Source: an uncultured Agathobacter sp.
GTDB taxonomy: Bacteria > Bacillota > Clostridia > Lachnospirales > Lachnospiraceae
NCBI GenBank assembly: GCA_934365945.1
Contig: CAKRNE010000013.1
Span: 1-60,053 of the forward strand
Length of the DNA stretch: 60,053 bases
Reading direction: 5' to 3'
Part shown: positions 49,587 through 59,187 of the stretch, piece after piece
Layout of the letters: each line of letters begins with the position of its first letter
How positions within the stretch are numbered: the stretch's first letter is position 1
The notes under the pieces: generated by a model
What the model saw: only the letters and a program-made list of their open reading frames with translations
Databases searched by the model: none
Told to the model about the DNA's origin: nothing
Program-made: the position numbers and the translations under genes

Positions 49587-49624
49587 GTTACTTTTGTGGA
49601 AAAAACTTGTAGATTTGAAACAAC

Positions 49625-49653
49625 TTGATATGAAGTGTTGATGATTATATACT
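49625..49653 (+). promoter_or_regulatory. Promoter of the gluconate operon
   Basis: TTGATA (49625-49630), a 17-bp spacer and TATACT (49648-49653). Confidence 0.7.
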
Positions 49654-49661
49654 TTAGATAG

Positions 49662-49683
49662 ATACAAAAGACGTCTGATGTAT
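49662..49683. promoter_or_regulatory. Imperfect palindrome at the start of the gluconate transcript
   Basis: ATACA, two bases, AGACGTCT, two bases, TGTAT: 18 of 22 positions are symmetric. It lies 8-30 bases after the -10 box, at the expected start of transcription, the position of a repressor site. Confidence 0.5.
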
Positions 49684-49727
49684 GTAGGGAACAACGTATA
49701 ACAATTTAATGTATGGAGGAAGAAAAA

Positions 49728-51083
49728 ATGAGTGAAGCAGCGACATTAGATCCAACCCGATTGGTGATAGCCGCGATAATAGGATTAGCTCTGTTATTAG
49801 TTTTAATTATCAAATTCAAGGTTCATGCAATGATTTCAATATTGCTTGGAGCGATAGCAATCGGTGTTGTGGCAGGTATGCCCCTTACTGAGATTGTAAC
49901 AGCGGTAAATGATGGTATCAGTAATACCTTAAAGGGTATAGCACTGCTTGTAGGACTGGGCTCCATGTTTGGAGCGATACTTGAAGCGTCAGGCGGAGCA
50001 CAGACACTTGCCGTTACCATGGTGAAAAAGTTTGGCGACGAAAAAGCCGCATGGGCACTTGGAGTAACCGGTTTAATTATAGCAATGCCGGTATTCTTTG
50101 ACGCAGGACTTATTATCCTGATACCGCTTGCATTCTCGCTTGCAAAGAGAACAAAGCGTTCCACACTGTTCTATGCAATACCTCTTTTAGCAGGACTTGC
50201 AGTCGGACATGCATTTATCCCACCTACACCGGGTCCTGTACTTGTAGCAACAATGCTCAATGTGGATTTGGGATGGGTAATCCTTGTCGGTATAGCCTGC
50301 GGAACAGTTGCAATGATTATTGCAGGACCTGTATGGGGCTCAATTTGTGGAAAGAAATACATGGTTCCGGTTCCGGAGCATGTAGCAAACCAGGAGGACA
50401 TAGATGAGACTAAGCTTCCTAAATTTGGCACAATTGTACTCATCATAGCAATTCCGCTTGTGCTTATCATTTTCAAGTCACTCGCAGGTGTTATCCCTGC
50501 ACTGGCACCGGTAGCACCGGTATTTACATTCCTTGGGGAGCCGTTTGTGGCACTGCTTATTGCAACAATCGTGGCAATGCTTGTGCTTGGAAAGAGACAT
50601 GGCTACAGCATGGAGGAGCTTGAAAAAATCATGACAAAGTCTCTCGAGCCGACAGGACTTATCTTACTTGTAACAGCCTGTGGTGGAGTGCTCAGATATG
50701 TATTGCAGTACTCAGGACTTGGAGATTTGATTGGAAATGCAGTTTCATCTGCTAATTTACCAATAGTGCTTGTAGCTTTTATTGTAGCTGCACTTGTTCG
50801 AATCTGTGTTGGTTCAGCAACAGTTGCAATGACCATGGCAGCAGGAATCATAGCTGCAATGCCTGGAATATCAGAGCTGTCACCGCTGTATCTGGCATGT
50901 GTTGTCGCAGCAGTAGCAGGAGGCTCAACAGTATGCTCACATTTCAACGATTCAGGCTTCTGGCTTGTTAAATCACTTATTGGTGTGGATGAGAAAACAA
51001 ATCTGAAAACATGGACGATCATGGAGACACTGGTTGGCTTCAGTGGATTTGTAGTAGCGTTTATTATTTCATTATTCGTATAG
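49728..51083 (+). CDS. gntP: Gluconate:H+ symporter, GntP family
   Basis: 451 residues from the ATG after GGAGGAAGAAAAA; an ATG at 49713 overlaps the ribosome site. There are about 12-14 membrane segments. Family motifs visible are GMPLTEIVTAVNDGI, GHAFIPPTPGPV, CGGVLRYVLQYSG and STVCSHFNDSGFWLVK. It takes up gluconate or a related sugar acid, feeding the dehydratase next to it (16 bases apart). Confidence 0.92.
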   Translation: MSEAATLDPTRLVIAAIIGLALLLVLIIKFKVHAMISILLGAIAIGVVAGMPLTEIVTAVNDGISNTLKGIALLVGLGSMFGAILEASGGAQTLAVTMVKKFGDEKAAWALGVTGLIIAMPVFFDAGLIILIPLAFSLAKRTKRSTLFYAIPLLAGLAVGHAFIPPTPGPVLVATMLNVDLGWVILVGIACGTVAMIIAGPVWGSICGKKYMVPVPEHVANQEDIDETKLPKFGTIVLIIAIPLVLIIFKSLAGVIPALAPVAPVFTFLGEPFVALLIATIVAMLVLGKRHGYSMEELEKIMTKSLEPTGLILLVTACGGVLRYVLQYSGLGDLIGNAVSSANLPIVLVAFIVAALVRICVGSATVAMTMAAGIIAAMPGISELSPLYLACVVAAVAGGSTVCSHFNDSGFWLVKSLIGVDEKTNLKTWTIMETLVGFSGFVVAFIISLFV

Positions 51084-51099
51084 AAAGAAGGACAAAGAT

Positions 51100-52884
51100 A
51101 TGCTTAGAAGTGAAGAAGTAAGAAAACTTGCACCTGAGATGGATCCGCTCAGAATGGGTATGGGCTGGAAGGTCAGTGACTTGTCCAAGCCACAGGTAAT
51201 GATTGAAAGCACATACGGAGACAGCCATCCGGGCTCAGCTCACCTGAACAAATTTGTAGAGGAGGCTGTAAAGGCCGTGGATGAAAACGGCGGAAAAGCA
51301 GCCAGATATTATGCAACAGATATGTGTGATGGAATCGCACAGGGACATGACGGAATCAACTATTCACTGGCACACCGCGATGCCATCACCAATCTTGTTG
51401 AGGCACAGGCCAATGCAACAGTATTTGACGGTGGAGTGTTTATCGCAAGCTGTGACAAGGCAATGCCTGCAATGCTCATGAGTATAGGAAGACTCAAGGA
51501 TATGAGTGCGATCATGGTGACAGGCGGAGTCATGGAAGCACATGAGCTGCCAAAGAAATATATCGTAGACGATCCTGCCTGCAAGATTAACGAGCTTCTG
51601 ACGCTTGAGCAGATTGGTAAATTTGATGCATGGGAGAAAACCGGTGTCATCCCTAACGAGCAGTTGGATTATTACAAGCACAATGCATGTCCAAGCTGTG
51701 GAGCCTGCTCATTCATGGGAACAGCATCAACAATGCAGATTATGGCAGAGGCACTTGGACTTATGCTTCCGGGTACTGCACTCATGCCATCTACAGCACC
51801 TGAGCTTAAGGAGGCTTCATACAATGCAGGAAAGCAGCTCATGGAGCTCATAGCAAAGGACATCACAGCAAAGGATATTGTGACAAAGGAAAGCTTTGAG
51901 AATGCAATCATGGTTCATGCGGCTATCTCAGGTTCTACAAATGCAACTATGCATTTACCTGCAATCGCACATGAGTTTGGCATTCAGATAGATGCGGATA
52001 CATTTGACAGACTGCACAGAGGTGCGCACTATCTGCTCAATATTCGTCCTTCAGGAGACTGGCCTGCACAGTACTTCTACTATGCAGGAGGCGTGCCTAG
52101 AGTGATGGAGGAGATAAAGAGCATGCTCCATCTTGATGTGATGACAGTCACAGGAAAGACGCTCGGTGAGAACTTAGAGGAGCTTAAAAAGAACGGCTTC
52201 TACGAGCACTGTGACGAGATACTCCGTGAGAAGTCAAAGCTTTTTGGAAGAGCAATTGACAGAGAGGATATCATCCATTCCTTTGACAATGCCAAGGGAA
52301 CAGACGGAAGTATTGCAATCCTTAAAGGAAATCTGGCACCTGAGGGCTGCGTAATAAAACATACAGCATGTCCTAAGGAGATGTTTAAGGCAGTGCTTAA
52401 CGCTAAGCCGTATGACAGCGAGGAGGCATGTATCAGTGCCGTATTAAATGGGGAGGTAAAGCCGGGAGATGCCGTATTTATCAGATACGAGGGTCCAAGA
52501 GGCAGTGGAATGCCTGAGATGTTCTACACAGGCGAGGCAATCTGCGCAGATCCAAAGCTTGCTTCAAGCGTGGCTCTCATCACCGACGGAAGATTCTCCG
52601 GTGCATCAAGAGGACCGGTTATCGGACACGTATCACCAGAGGCAGCGGCAGGCGGACCAATCGCATTTGTCGAAGAGGGAGATTTGATCGAGCTTGATGT
52701 GGAAAACAGAAAAATCGCAATTGTAGGAATAAAGGGCGAGAGAAAGACTCCAAAGGAGATTGATGCTGTTTTAGCAGACAGAAAGGCACGCTGGAAGGGC
52801 TTTAAGAGTAAATACCAGCATGGACTTTTAAAGCTCTATGCGCAGCATGCGGTAAGCTCTATGAAGGGTGCTTACATGGATTAA
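51100..52884 (+). CDS. IlvD/Edd-family sugar-acid dehydratase
   Basis: 594 residues. The Fe-S cysteines are in MCDG, SCDKAMPAM and CPSCGACSFMG. It also shares the IlvD/Edd C-terminal GPRGSGMPEMFY and LITDGRFSGASRG. The family dehydrates 2,3-diols. Members include Edd, IlvD and several aldonate dehydratases. Between a gluconate permease and a KDG kinase, dehydration of unphosphorylated gluconate (or a galactonate/xylonate-like acid) to the 2-keto-3-deoxy acid is the best reading. Branched-chain amino acid synthesis is unlikely from the context. Confidence 0.88.
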   Translation: MLRSEEVRKLAPEMDPLRMGMGWKVSDLSKPQVMIESTYGDSHPGSAHLNKFVEEAVKAVDENGGKAARYYATDMCDGIAQGHDGINYSLAHRDAITNLVEAQANATVFDGGVFIASCDKAMPAMLMSIGRLKDMSAIMVTGGVMEAHELPKKYIVDDPACKINELLTLEQIGKFDAWEKTGVIPNEQLDYYKHNACPSCGACSFMGTASTMQIMAEALGLMLPGTALMPSTAPELKEASYNAGKQLMELIAKDITAKDIVTKESFENAIMVHAAISGSTNATMHLPAIAHEFGIQIDADTFDRLHRGAHYLLNIRPSGDWPAQYFYYAGGVPRVMEEIKSMLHLDVMTVTGKTLGENLEELKKNGFYEHCDEILREKSKLFGRAIDREDIIHSFDNAKGTDGSIAILKGNLAPEGCVIKHTACPKEMFKAVLNAKPYDSEEACISAVLNGEVKPGDAVFIRYEGPRGSGMPEMFYTGEAICADPKLASSVALITDGRFSGASRGPVIGHVSPEAAAGGPIAFVEEGDLIELDVENRKIAIVGIKGERKTPKEIDAVLADRKARWKGFKSKYQHGLLKLYAQHAVSSMKGAYMD

Positions 52885-52932
52885 TACCTGTTGATTTGAT
52901 TTTACGATATTTGGATACAGAAAGGAATTATT

Positions 52933-53571
52933 ATGAATACAATTATTGAGAAATTAAAAGAAATGCTTGTTGTACCTGTAGTGGTACTTGATGATGTAAA
53001 GGATGCAGAAAAGCTTGCAGATGCTCTTGTAGGTGGAGGACTTCCTTGTGCTGAGGTAACCTTCAGAACCGCTGCTGCAGAGGAATCAATCCGCATTATG
53101 ACAGAGAAATATCCTGATATGCTTGTAGGAGCAGGAACAGTTCTTACAACAGAGCAGGTGGACAAGGCAGTTGCAGCAGGCGCGAAGTTCATAGTAAGCC
53201 CGGGCTTTGATGCAGAAATTGTTGACTACTGTCTGGATAAAAATATCCCGATTTTACCTGGTGTAATCTCACCTTCAGAGGCTGCACAGGCTGTAAAGAG
53301 AGGTCTTAGCGTGGTTAAATTCTTCCCGGCTGAGCAGTATGGCGGAGTGACTACAATCAAGGCTCTTGCAGCACCATATACTATGCTTAAGTTCATGCCT
53401 ACAGGTGGTGTGAGTGTGAAGAACTTAAAGGATTACTTAAGCTGTGACAAGATTATCTGCTGTGGCGGAAGCTGGATGGTAAAGGGCGATATGATAAAGG
53501 CCGGAGAGTTTGACAAGATAAAGCAGATGACAAAGGAAGCAGTAGAGCTTGCACACAGTATCAGAGAGTAA
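52933..53571 (+). CDS. eda: 2-keto-3-deoxy-6-phosphogluconate aldolase (KDPG/KHG aldolase)
   Basis: 212 residues, a class I aldolase. The Schiff-base lysine is in VVKFFPAEQYGG, and the catalytic Glu in AEVTFRT. Other family parts are VGAGTVLT, FIVSPGF and FMPTGGVS. It splits KDPG into pyruvate and glyceraldehyde 3-phosphate. It follows the dehydratase by 48 bases and precedes the kinase by 16. Confidence 0.93.
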   Translation: MNTIIEKLKEMLVVPVVVLDDVKDAEKLADALVGGGLPCAEVTFRTAAAEESIRIMTEKYPDMLVGAGTVLTTEQVDKAVAAGAKFIVSPGFDAEIVDYCLDKNIPILPGVISPSEAAQAVKRGLSVVKFFPAEQYGGVTTIKALAAPYTMLKFMPTGGVSVKNLKDYLSCDKIICCGGSWMVKGDMIKAGEFDKIKQMTKEAVELAHSIRE

Positions 53572-53587
53572 AGGAGAGTATAAAACC

Positions 53588-54685
53588 ATGAACCTTAATT
53601 TAAAGCCAAAGAGTGAATGTAAATATGATGCAGTTTCATTAGGAGAGGTAATGCTTCGTCTGGATCCGGGCGAGGGAAGAATCAGAACAGCAAGATCCTT
53701 CAGAGCATGGGAAGGCGGCGGAGAGTACAATGTAGTCCGTGGTTTGAGAAAGTGCTTTAAGATGAACACAGGTGTCATCACAGCATTCGCTGACAATGAG
53801 ATAGGAAAGCTCATGGAGGATTTCATCTGTCAGGGGGGTGTGGATACATCCCTCATCAAGTGGATGAAGACAGACGGAATCGGCCGTGTATGCAGAAACG
53901 GTATCAACTTTACTGAGAGAGGCTTCGGTATCCGTGGTGCAGTCGGATGCTCTGACAGAGCAAATACTGCTATTTCAAAGGCCACACCGGAGGATTTTGA
54001 TTTCGATTACATCTTTGGTGAGCTTGGAGTCAGATGGCTTCATACAGGCGGTATCTATGCAGCAATCTCTGAGCAGACCTGTGAGACAGTGCTTGCAGCA
54101 ATAAAGACAGCAAAGAAATACGGAACAATTGTATCCTACGACTTAAACTACCGTCCTTCAATGTGGAGCGCAATCGGTGGACAGGCAAAGGCACAGGAGG
54201 TCAACAAGGAAATCGCTAAATATGTTGACGTAATGATCGGAAACGAAGAGGATTTCACAGCATGCCTTGGCTTTGAGATTGAAGGAAACGATGCAAATCT
54301 TAAGGAATTAAACCTTGACGGATATAAGAAGATGATTAATGAGGCAGCAAAGGCTTATCCTAACTTTAAGGCAGTAGCAACAACACTGCGTACAGTAAAG
54401 ACAGCCACAGTCAATGACTGGAGCGCAATCTGCTGGGCAGATGGAGAGGTTTACAAGGCAAAGGATTACAACGGACTTGAGATTATGGACAGAGTCGGCG
54501 GTGGAGATTCCTTCGCATCAGGACTCATCTACGGACTGATGACAACAGAGGATGCCGAGACTGCAGTAAACTATGGTGCAGCTCATGGTGCACTTGCCAT
54601 GACAACACCGGGTGATACAACTATGGTAAGCGTCAACGAGGTTGAGGCTATCATGGGTGGCGCAGGCGCCAGAGTTCAGAGATAG
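53588..54685 (+). CDS. kdgK: 2-keto-3-deoxygluconate kinase (PfkB family)
   Basis: 365 residues from the ATG after AAAGGAGAGTATAAAACC. PfkB features are SLGEVMLRLDPGEGRIRTARSF, the substrate loop EGGGEYNVVRGL, and the C-terminal DRVGGGDSFASGLIYG with the catalytic Asp. It phosphorylates the deoxyketo acid to KDPG for the aldolase just upstream, completing a semi-phosphorylative Entner-Doudoroff branch. Confidence 0.9.
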   Translation: MNLNLKPKSECKYDAVSLGEVMLRLDPGEGRIRTARSFRAWEGGGEYNVVRGLRKCFKMNTGVITAFADNEIGKLMEDFICQGGVDTSLIKWMKTDGIGRVCRNGINFTERGFGIRGAVGCSDRANTAISKATPEDFDFDYIFGELGVRWLHTGGIYAAISEQTCETVLAAIKTAKKYGTIVSYDLNYRPSMWSAIGGQAKAQEVNKEIAKYVDVMIGNEEDFTACLGFEIEGNDANLKELNLDGYKKMINEAAKAYPNFKAVATTLRTVKTATVNDWSAICWADGEVYKAKDYNGLEIMDRVGGGDSFASGLIYGLMTTEDAETAVNYGAAHGALAMTTPGDTTMVSVNEVEAIMGGAGARVQR

Positions 54686-54709
54686 GATATCGTAAAAAGG
54701 AGGCAGGGT

Positions 54710-55762
54710 ATGGAACAGAGATTTATAACAATGGGCGAAATAATGCTTAGACTGACTCCGCCCAACTATGAGAAAATCAGAATGACACATTCATTTGAGG
54801 CAAGCTACGGCGGAGCTGAGGCCAATATAGCGCTTGCGCTTGCAAACCTCGGCATCGACTCTACCTTCTTTACGGTAGTACCGGATAACAGCATCGGAAA
54901 GAGCGCGATCAGAATGCTGCGCTCAAACGATGTGCATTGTGCACCGATTATTCTGTCGACACCGGAGGAAACTCTGACACACAGACTCGGAAGCTACTAT
55001 CTGGAGGCAGGCTTTGGAATCAGACCAAGCAAGGTAATCTATGACAGAAAGCACAGTGCGATAACAGAGTATGATTTTTCCAAGGTTGACTTGAAGAAAT
55101 TATTGACAGGTTTTACCTGGTTACATTTAAGCGGAATCACACCGGCGCTTGCACCAAACTGCAGGCAGCTTATTATGGACACCTTAAAGGTGGCGAAGGA
55201 GCTTGGCATTACAGTCAGCTTCGATGGAAACTTCCGCAGTACATTATGGTCATGGGAAGAGGCAAGAGACTTCTGCACACAGTGTCTGCCATACATTGAT
55301 GTGCTAATCGGAATCGAGCCTTATCATTTGTATAAAGATCCATCCAATCATTCATTGGGCGATGTGAAGGATGGGATACCGCTTCATTTGAGCTACGAAC
55401 AGGAAGACGAGATTTTTTCAAATTTTGCAATTCAATATCCTAATATAAAATACATGGCTCGTCATGTTCGTTATGCTCACAGCGGAAGCGAGAACAGTCT
55501 CAAAGCGTACCTATGGTACAATGGAAAGACTTACGAGAGCAAAATGTTCACATTCACAATCCTTGACAGGGTTGGTGGTGGAGATGCTTTCGCATCAGGA
55601 CTCATCTACGCTATGATGAACAATTATGAACCGATGGATATAGTGAATTTTGCAGTGGCAAGCAGTGCAATCAAGCACACAATAAGAGGCGATGCAAATA
55701 TCACTGATGATGTCGAGTCAATAAAGAATCTCATGAATATGAATTATGACATCAAAAGATAA
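54710..55762 (+). CDS. Second PfkB-family sugar-acid kinase
   Basis: 350 residues, a paralog of the gene 24 bases upstream (both begin ..MGE.MLRL.P and end with DRVGGGD.FASGLIY.M). The substrate loop here is ASYGGAEANIALALA, the usual KdgK/fructokinase form, while the upstream copy has EGGGEYNVVRGL, so the two may not use the same substrate. It is likely to act on a second keto-sugar acid or on the same one with another affinity. It is the last gene before a terminator. Confidence 0.85.
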   Translation: MEQRFITMGEIMLRLTPPNYEKIRMTHSFEASYGGAEANIALALANLGIDSTFFTVVPDNSIGKSAIRMLRSNDVHCAPIILSTPEETLTHRLGSYYLEAGFGIRPSKVIYDRKHSAITEYDFSKVDLKKLLTGFTWLHLSGITPALAPNCRQLIMDTLKVAKELGITVSFDGNFRSTLWSWEEARDFCTQCLPYIDVLIGIEPYHLYKDPSNHSLGDVKDGIPLHLSYEQEDEIFSNFAIQYPNIKYMARHVRYAHSGSENSLKAYLWYNGKTYESKMFTFTILDRVGGGDAFASGLIYAMMNNYEPMDIVNFAVASSAIKHTIRGDANITDDVESIKNLMNMNYDIKR

Positions 55763-55787
55763 ATAAACTAAAATATGATTAAAGAGT

Positions 55788-55821
55788 AATCCGTCATGCA
55801 GGGTAAGCATGGCGGATTTTT
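55788..55821 (+). terminator. Terminator of the gluconate operon
   Basis: A 12-bp stem (55788-55799 with 55807-55818) with a 7-base loop ends in TTTTT. Confidence 0.88.
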
Positions 55822-55979
55822 CGTATGTAATTGCTTTCGTCTGATACATTTTAGATACAAGTATCTGCTAATATATAAACAGCCATGCATAATACAGGCT
55901 AAATATATGCTCCTTAGGATTGACAGCAAAAGAAGAATATGCAAAGATTTATAAAGGATAATAAAGTTTTAGAAGGAAA

Positions 55980-56636
55980 ATGATGATAGAAATATTAATA
56001 GTAGAAGACGAAAAACCGATATCAGACCTCATCAGATTAAATCTCATGAAAGCAGGCTATAGCTGCACCTGTGCCTTTGATGGGATGGAGGCAGCAGACA
56101 TTCTTGAGGAGAGAAATTTTGACCTGATAATACTTGATGTAATGCTGCCGAAGCTAAACGGCTTTGAGCTTATGGAATACATAAAGCCGCTTGGCATACC
56201 TGTGATATTTCTCACAGCGAAGGCCACTTTAGATGACAGGCTAAGAGGTCTCACATCCGGTGCCGAGGACTATATGGTAAAGCCATTTGAGATTGTTGAG
56301 CTTTTAGCCAGGGTAAATATAGTGCTAAGACGTTATAATAAGATGGAGCAGCAGCTTACCTTTAAGGATATAGCTATCGATACGAAAAACCAGAATGTAT
56401 CAAAGGCAGGAAAGCATATAGAGCTTACACCAAAGGAATTTGAGCTGCTTGAGCTTTTGATGCGCAATAAAAATATCACACTTTTCAGAGAAAAGATATA
56501 TGAAGAAATATGGGGAAGCGAGTACTCTGTCGAGTCGAGGACTCTCGATCTTCACATACAGAGACTGCGCAAAAAGCTTGATATAGGAGACAGCCTTAAA
56601 ACCGTATTTAAGGCAGGATACAGGCTGGAAGAATAG
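55980..56636 (+). CDS. OmpR-family response regulator
   Basis: 218 residues. The receiver has VEDEKP at the start, the phosphorylated D53 in LIILDVMLP and K in MVKPFEI. The C-terminal winged helix is of OmpR/PhoB type (LTPKEFELLELLMRN, then VESRTLDLHIQRLRKKL). AGAAGGAAA precedes two adjacent ATG codons. It forms one unit with the kinase gene after 53 bases. Its targets are not visible here. Confidence 0.92.
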   Translation: MMIEILIVEDEKPISDLIRLNLMKAGYSCTCAFDGMEAADILEERNFDLIILDVMLPKLNGFELMEYIKPLGIPVIFLTAKATLDDRLRGLTSGAEDYMVKPFEIVELLARVNIVLRRYNKMEQQLTFKDIAIDTKNQNVSKAGKHIELTPKEFELLELLMRNKNITLFREKIYEEIWGSEYSVESRTLDLHIQRLRKKLDIGDSLKTVFKAGYRLEE

Positions 56637-56689
56637 AAAACTAAAGACCATTAAATATGGGTAAGCGTAATATACAAAAAGAGGGATAA

Positions 56690-58261
56690 ATGAAATTCAG
56701 GTACAAGGTATTGTTCACAAACTTAATACTGCTTTCACTTGGACTGGGGCTGGTGGGGTATCTCATGATACACAAGAATTTTGAGCTTGCGAAGCAGACA
56801 CAGCTTAAAAATGCTATTGTGCAGAATAATCTGGTACAGTCCTCGGTGGAGTATGAGCTTCTGCAACTTTTGAATTCTGCTTCCGATAATTCCGTGTCTC
56901 AAAACGCAGATAACTCTGAAATCTCAAACAATAATACGGATAACACCGGTGCCAAAAAAAGTAGTGTTACCGCCTCTTCAATAACAGCACAGCTTCCTCA
57001 GATAGGAGACCGCGTGAGCAGCAGTGTGCGCTCAAGGGATTCATTTTTCTATATATATTTTGATGGGGAAAAAGTATATACAGATGACAAAAGTGATGCA
57101 GGGATAAGTGACACACTTTTTAAAAATCTCACAACAGGAAACAAAAACTATGTGATAAAAGAAGAATCCCAAAAGCACTATATCTATGTTACATCGCAGA
57201 GTGTGATAGATGAAAAAAATCTCTGGATAGTAAGTAAATGCGATGCATCAGAGGCGTATACACTGCTTGATGAGCAGATAAAATATTTCAGGCTGATAAT
57301 AATAGTCATATTGATTGCGGAGTCGGCAGCAATGTATTTTATCAGCAGGTACATGACAAAGCCGCTCGAGAAGCTTAACCATGTCAGCGAGGAAATAGCG
57401 CAGGGGGATTATGCCACAAGGGTAAACGTAAAAAGTCATGATGAGATAGGGCTTCTTGCACAGAAATTTAATATCATGGCGCAGGCAGTATCGGAGCATG
57501 TAGATGAGCTTAACGATATGGTGCACAGGCGTGAGCAGTTTGTGGCGGATTTTACCCACGAGATAAAAACCCCTATGACGTCAATAATTGGATATGCAGA
57601 CACGATGCGTTCACTGGAGCTTCCGAGAGAGGAACAGATGATGGCGCTTGGATATATCTTTTCGGAGGGAAAACGTCTGGAGAGCATGTCGCAGAAGCTC
57701 TTTGAGCTGATATATCTGCGTCAGCATGATATTGAAAAAGAGCGGGTTCATATGGCAGATCTTTGTGCAGAGGTGGTAAAGGTTGTTGAGCCTGCATACG
57801 AAAACAGGCATCTTACTATAGAAACCGGGGTAGAGGATGCTGTGCTGACTGTGAATAGAGAGCTTCTGGTTACGGCACTTGTCAATCTGATGGATAATGC
57901 AAGAAAAGCGTCATCTGAGGGTGGAAAGGTTGAAATTACAGGAAAATATGTGGACAATAAGGCTTGTAATATACCTAAAGATAAAACGGATATAGGCGAA
58001 GCCGAATCAGCAGATGACGGGAATTGTGCGAGGGCATATGAAATCTGCATAATTGATCACGGAATCGGAATGACTAAGGAGCAGGCAGAAAGAATTTGTG
58101 ATGAGTTTTATATGGCAGACAAATCAAGAGCCAGAAAAGAGGGCGGTGCCGGAATCGGAATGTCGCTTGTGGCTGTCATATTAGAGCACCATAATGCAGT
58201 ACTTTCTGTGGAAAGTGAGCCAGGATGCGGAACAACGATGAGGATTTTGCTGCCGTGGTAA
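56690..58261 (+). CDS. Sensor histidine kinase
   Basis: 523 residues. An N-terminal membrane helix (about 7-27) is followed by an extracytoplasmic sensor of ~170 residues with a Ser/Asn-rich stretch. A second helix near 200-220 leads into a HAMP linker (KPLEKLNHVSEEIAQGDYATR), then HisKA with H290 (DFTHEIKTPMTS) and HATPase (NLMDNARKAS, GIGMTKEQAE, GGAGIGMSLV). It should phosphorylate the regulator encoded before it. The exported protein downstream may be part of the sensing. Confidence 0.92.
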   Translation: MKFRYKVLFTNLILLSLGLGLVGYLMIHKNFELAKQTQLKNAIVQNNLVQSSVEYELLQLLNSASDNSVSQNADNSEISNNNTDNTGAKKSSVTASSITAQLPQIGDRVSSSVRSRDSFFYIYFDGEKVYTDDKSDAGISDTLFKNLTTGNKNYVIKEESQKHYIYVTSQSVIDEKNLWIVSKCDASEAYTLLDEQIKYFRLIIIVILIAESAAMYFISRYMTKPLEKLNHVSEEIAQGDYATRVNVKSHDEIGLLAQKFNIMAQAVSEHVDELNDMVHRREQFVADFTHEIKTPMTSIIGYADTMRSLELPREEQMMALGYIFSEGKRLESMSQKLFELIYLRQHDIEKERVHMADLCAEVVKVVEPAYENRHLTIETGVEDAVLTVNRELLVTALVNLMDNARKASSEGGKVEITGKYVDNKACNIPKDKTDIGEAESADDGNCARAYEICIIDHGIGMTKEQAERICDEFYMADKSRARKEGGAGIGMSLVAVILEHHNAVLSVESEPGCGTTMRILLPW

Positions 58262-58317
58262 TCTGAACGCAATATAGATATTAAAAAAGGGTAAATTTGT
58301 AAGATTTAAAGGAAGAT

Positions 58318-59079
58318 ATGAAAAAAGACAGCTTCAAATTAATAATAATGTCTGTTGCAGTAATCTGTATAGTAATAGCAGGCATCATGGTGCCGGGCAT
58401 AGTGCTTGAGGCAAACCAGAAAAGTGAACATGATCATGTGGCGAAGGTTCCTAAAAGCTATCTGCCTTCAGGCTCTGTAATGGCAAAGGAAGCATCTGCC
58501 AATCTGAAATTGTCGGAGAAGCTCTCGCTCATAGATGGGCAGTGGGACAGCACTACAGATGATGCTGCCTCTTATGAGATGGATGAGCAGGATTATCAGG
58601 CAGTTGCCACATGCAGAAAAAGCATGGAAAAGCTTTATGACGAAAAGCTCTATCCTGTAAATCTTTCACCTGACTATTCTAACTGGTATACGTGGGAGAC
58701 AGCAGCAAAAAAGGCGTCGGATAATACCTTTAACACATATACGGCATATTACTGGATAATCAGGTTTGAGAAGTATGATGGCACGCAAAATCATACCATC
58801 TGGATGCTTGAGGATGGGACAATCATTATGGCAAAAGCATATATGAAAGATATTAGTGATATGAGTGAATATAAAGCAGTTTTGCAGACAGATGGTGAAT
58901 CACAGGCAGAAAATGACATGTCTGCTTACAAAGGATATTTTGACTACAGCGGGATAGATTTTTCAAAGCTTAAACTGATATCACAGACAACGGCAGTGGA
59001 GCAAAAAAATAATGAAAGCTATGAGGTGCTGCAGTTTTTACAGGAAAATGAATATGTGTATGCGGTCCATGAGAAGTGA
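58318..59079 (+). CDS. Exported or anchored protein of unknown function
   Basis: 253 residues. A membrane helix at the N-terminus (LIIMSVAVICIVIAGIMVPGIVL) is followed by a mixed soluble region with several YW/WYTWET aromatic clusters and no recognisable enzyme motif. There is no lipobox Cys. It starts 56 bases after the histidine kinase with AAGGAAGAT as ribosome site, so it is probably cotranscribed. In similar operons such proteins are targets or accessory sensors of the two-component system. Confidence 0.65.
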   Translation: MKKDSFKLIIMSVAVICIVIAGIMVPGIVLEANQKSEHDHVAKVPKSYLPSGSVMAKEASANLKLSEKLSLIDGQWDSTTDDAASYEMDEQDYQAVATCRKSMEKLYDEKLYPVNLSPDYSNWYTWETAAKKASDNTFNTYTAYYWIIRFEKYDGTQNHTIWMLEDGTIIMAKAYMKDISDMSEYKAVLQTDGESQAENDMSAYKGYFDYSGIDFSKLKLISQTTAVEQKNNESYEVLQFLQENEYVYAVHEK

Positions 59080-59187
59080 AAAATTATAATGACAAATGCG
59101 GTTCACTATGCTACAATCAAGGCAAAGCATTATATTTCTGTTGAGCGACACCACAGTACACATTTTCATCGGTGCGTATCACTTTGA

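Noticed and set aside
51100..52884. Dihydroxy-acid dehydratase (IlvD) for branched-chain amino acids
   Set aside because: No ilv or leu genes nearby; permease, KDPG aldolase and kinases show sugar-acid use.
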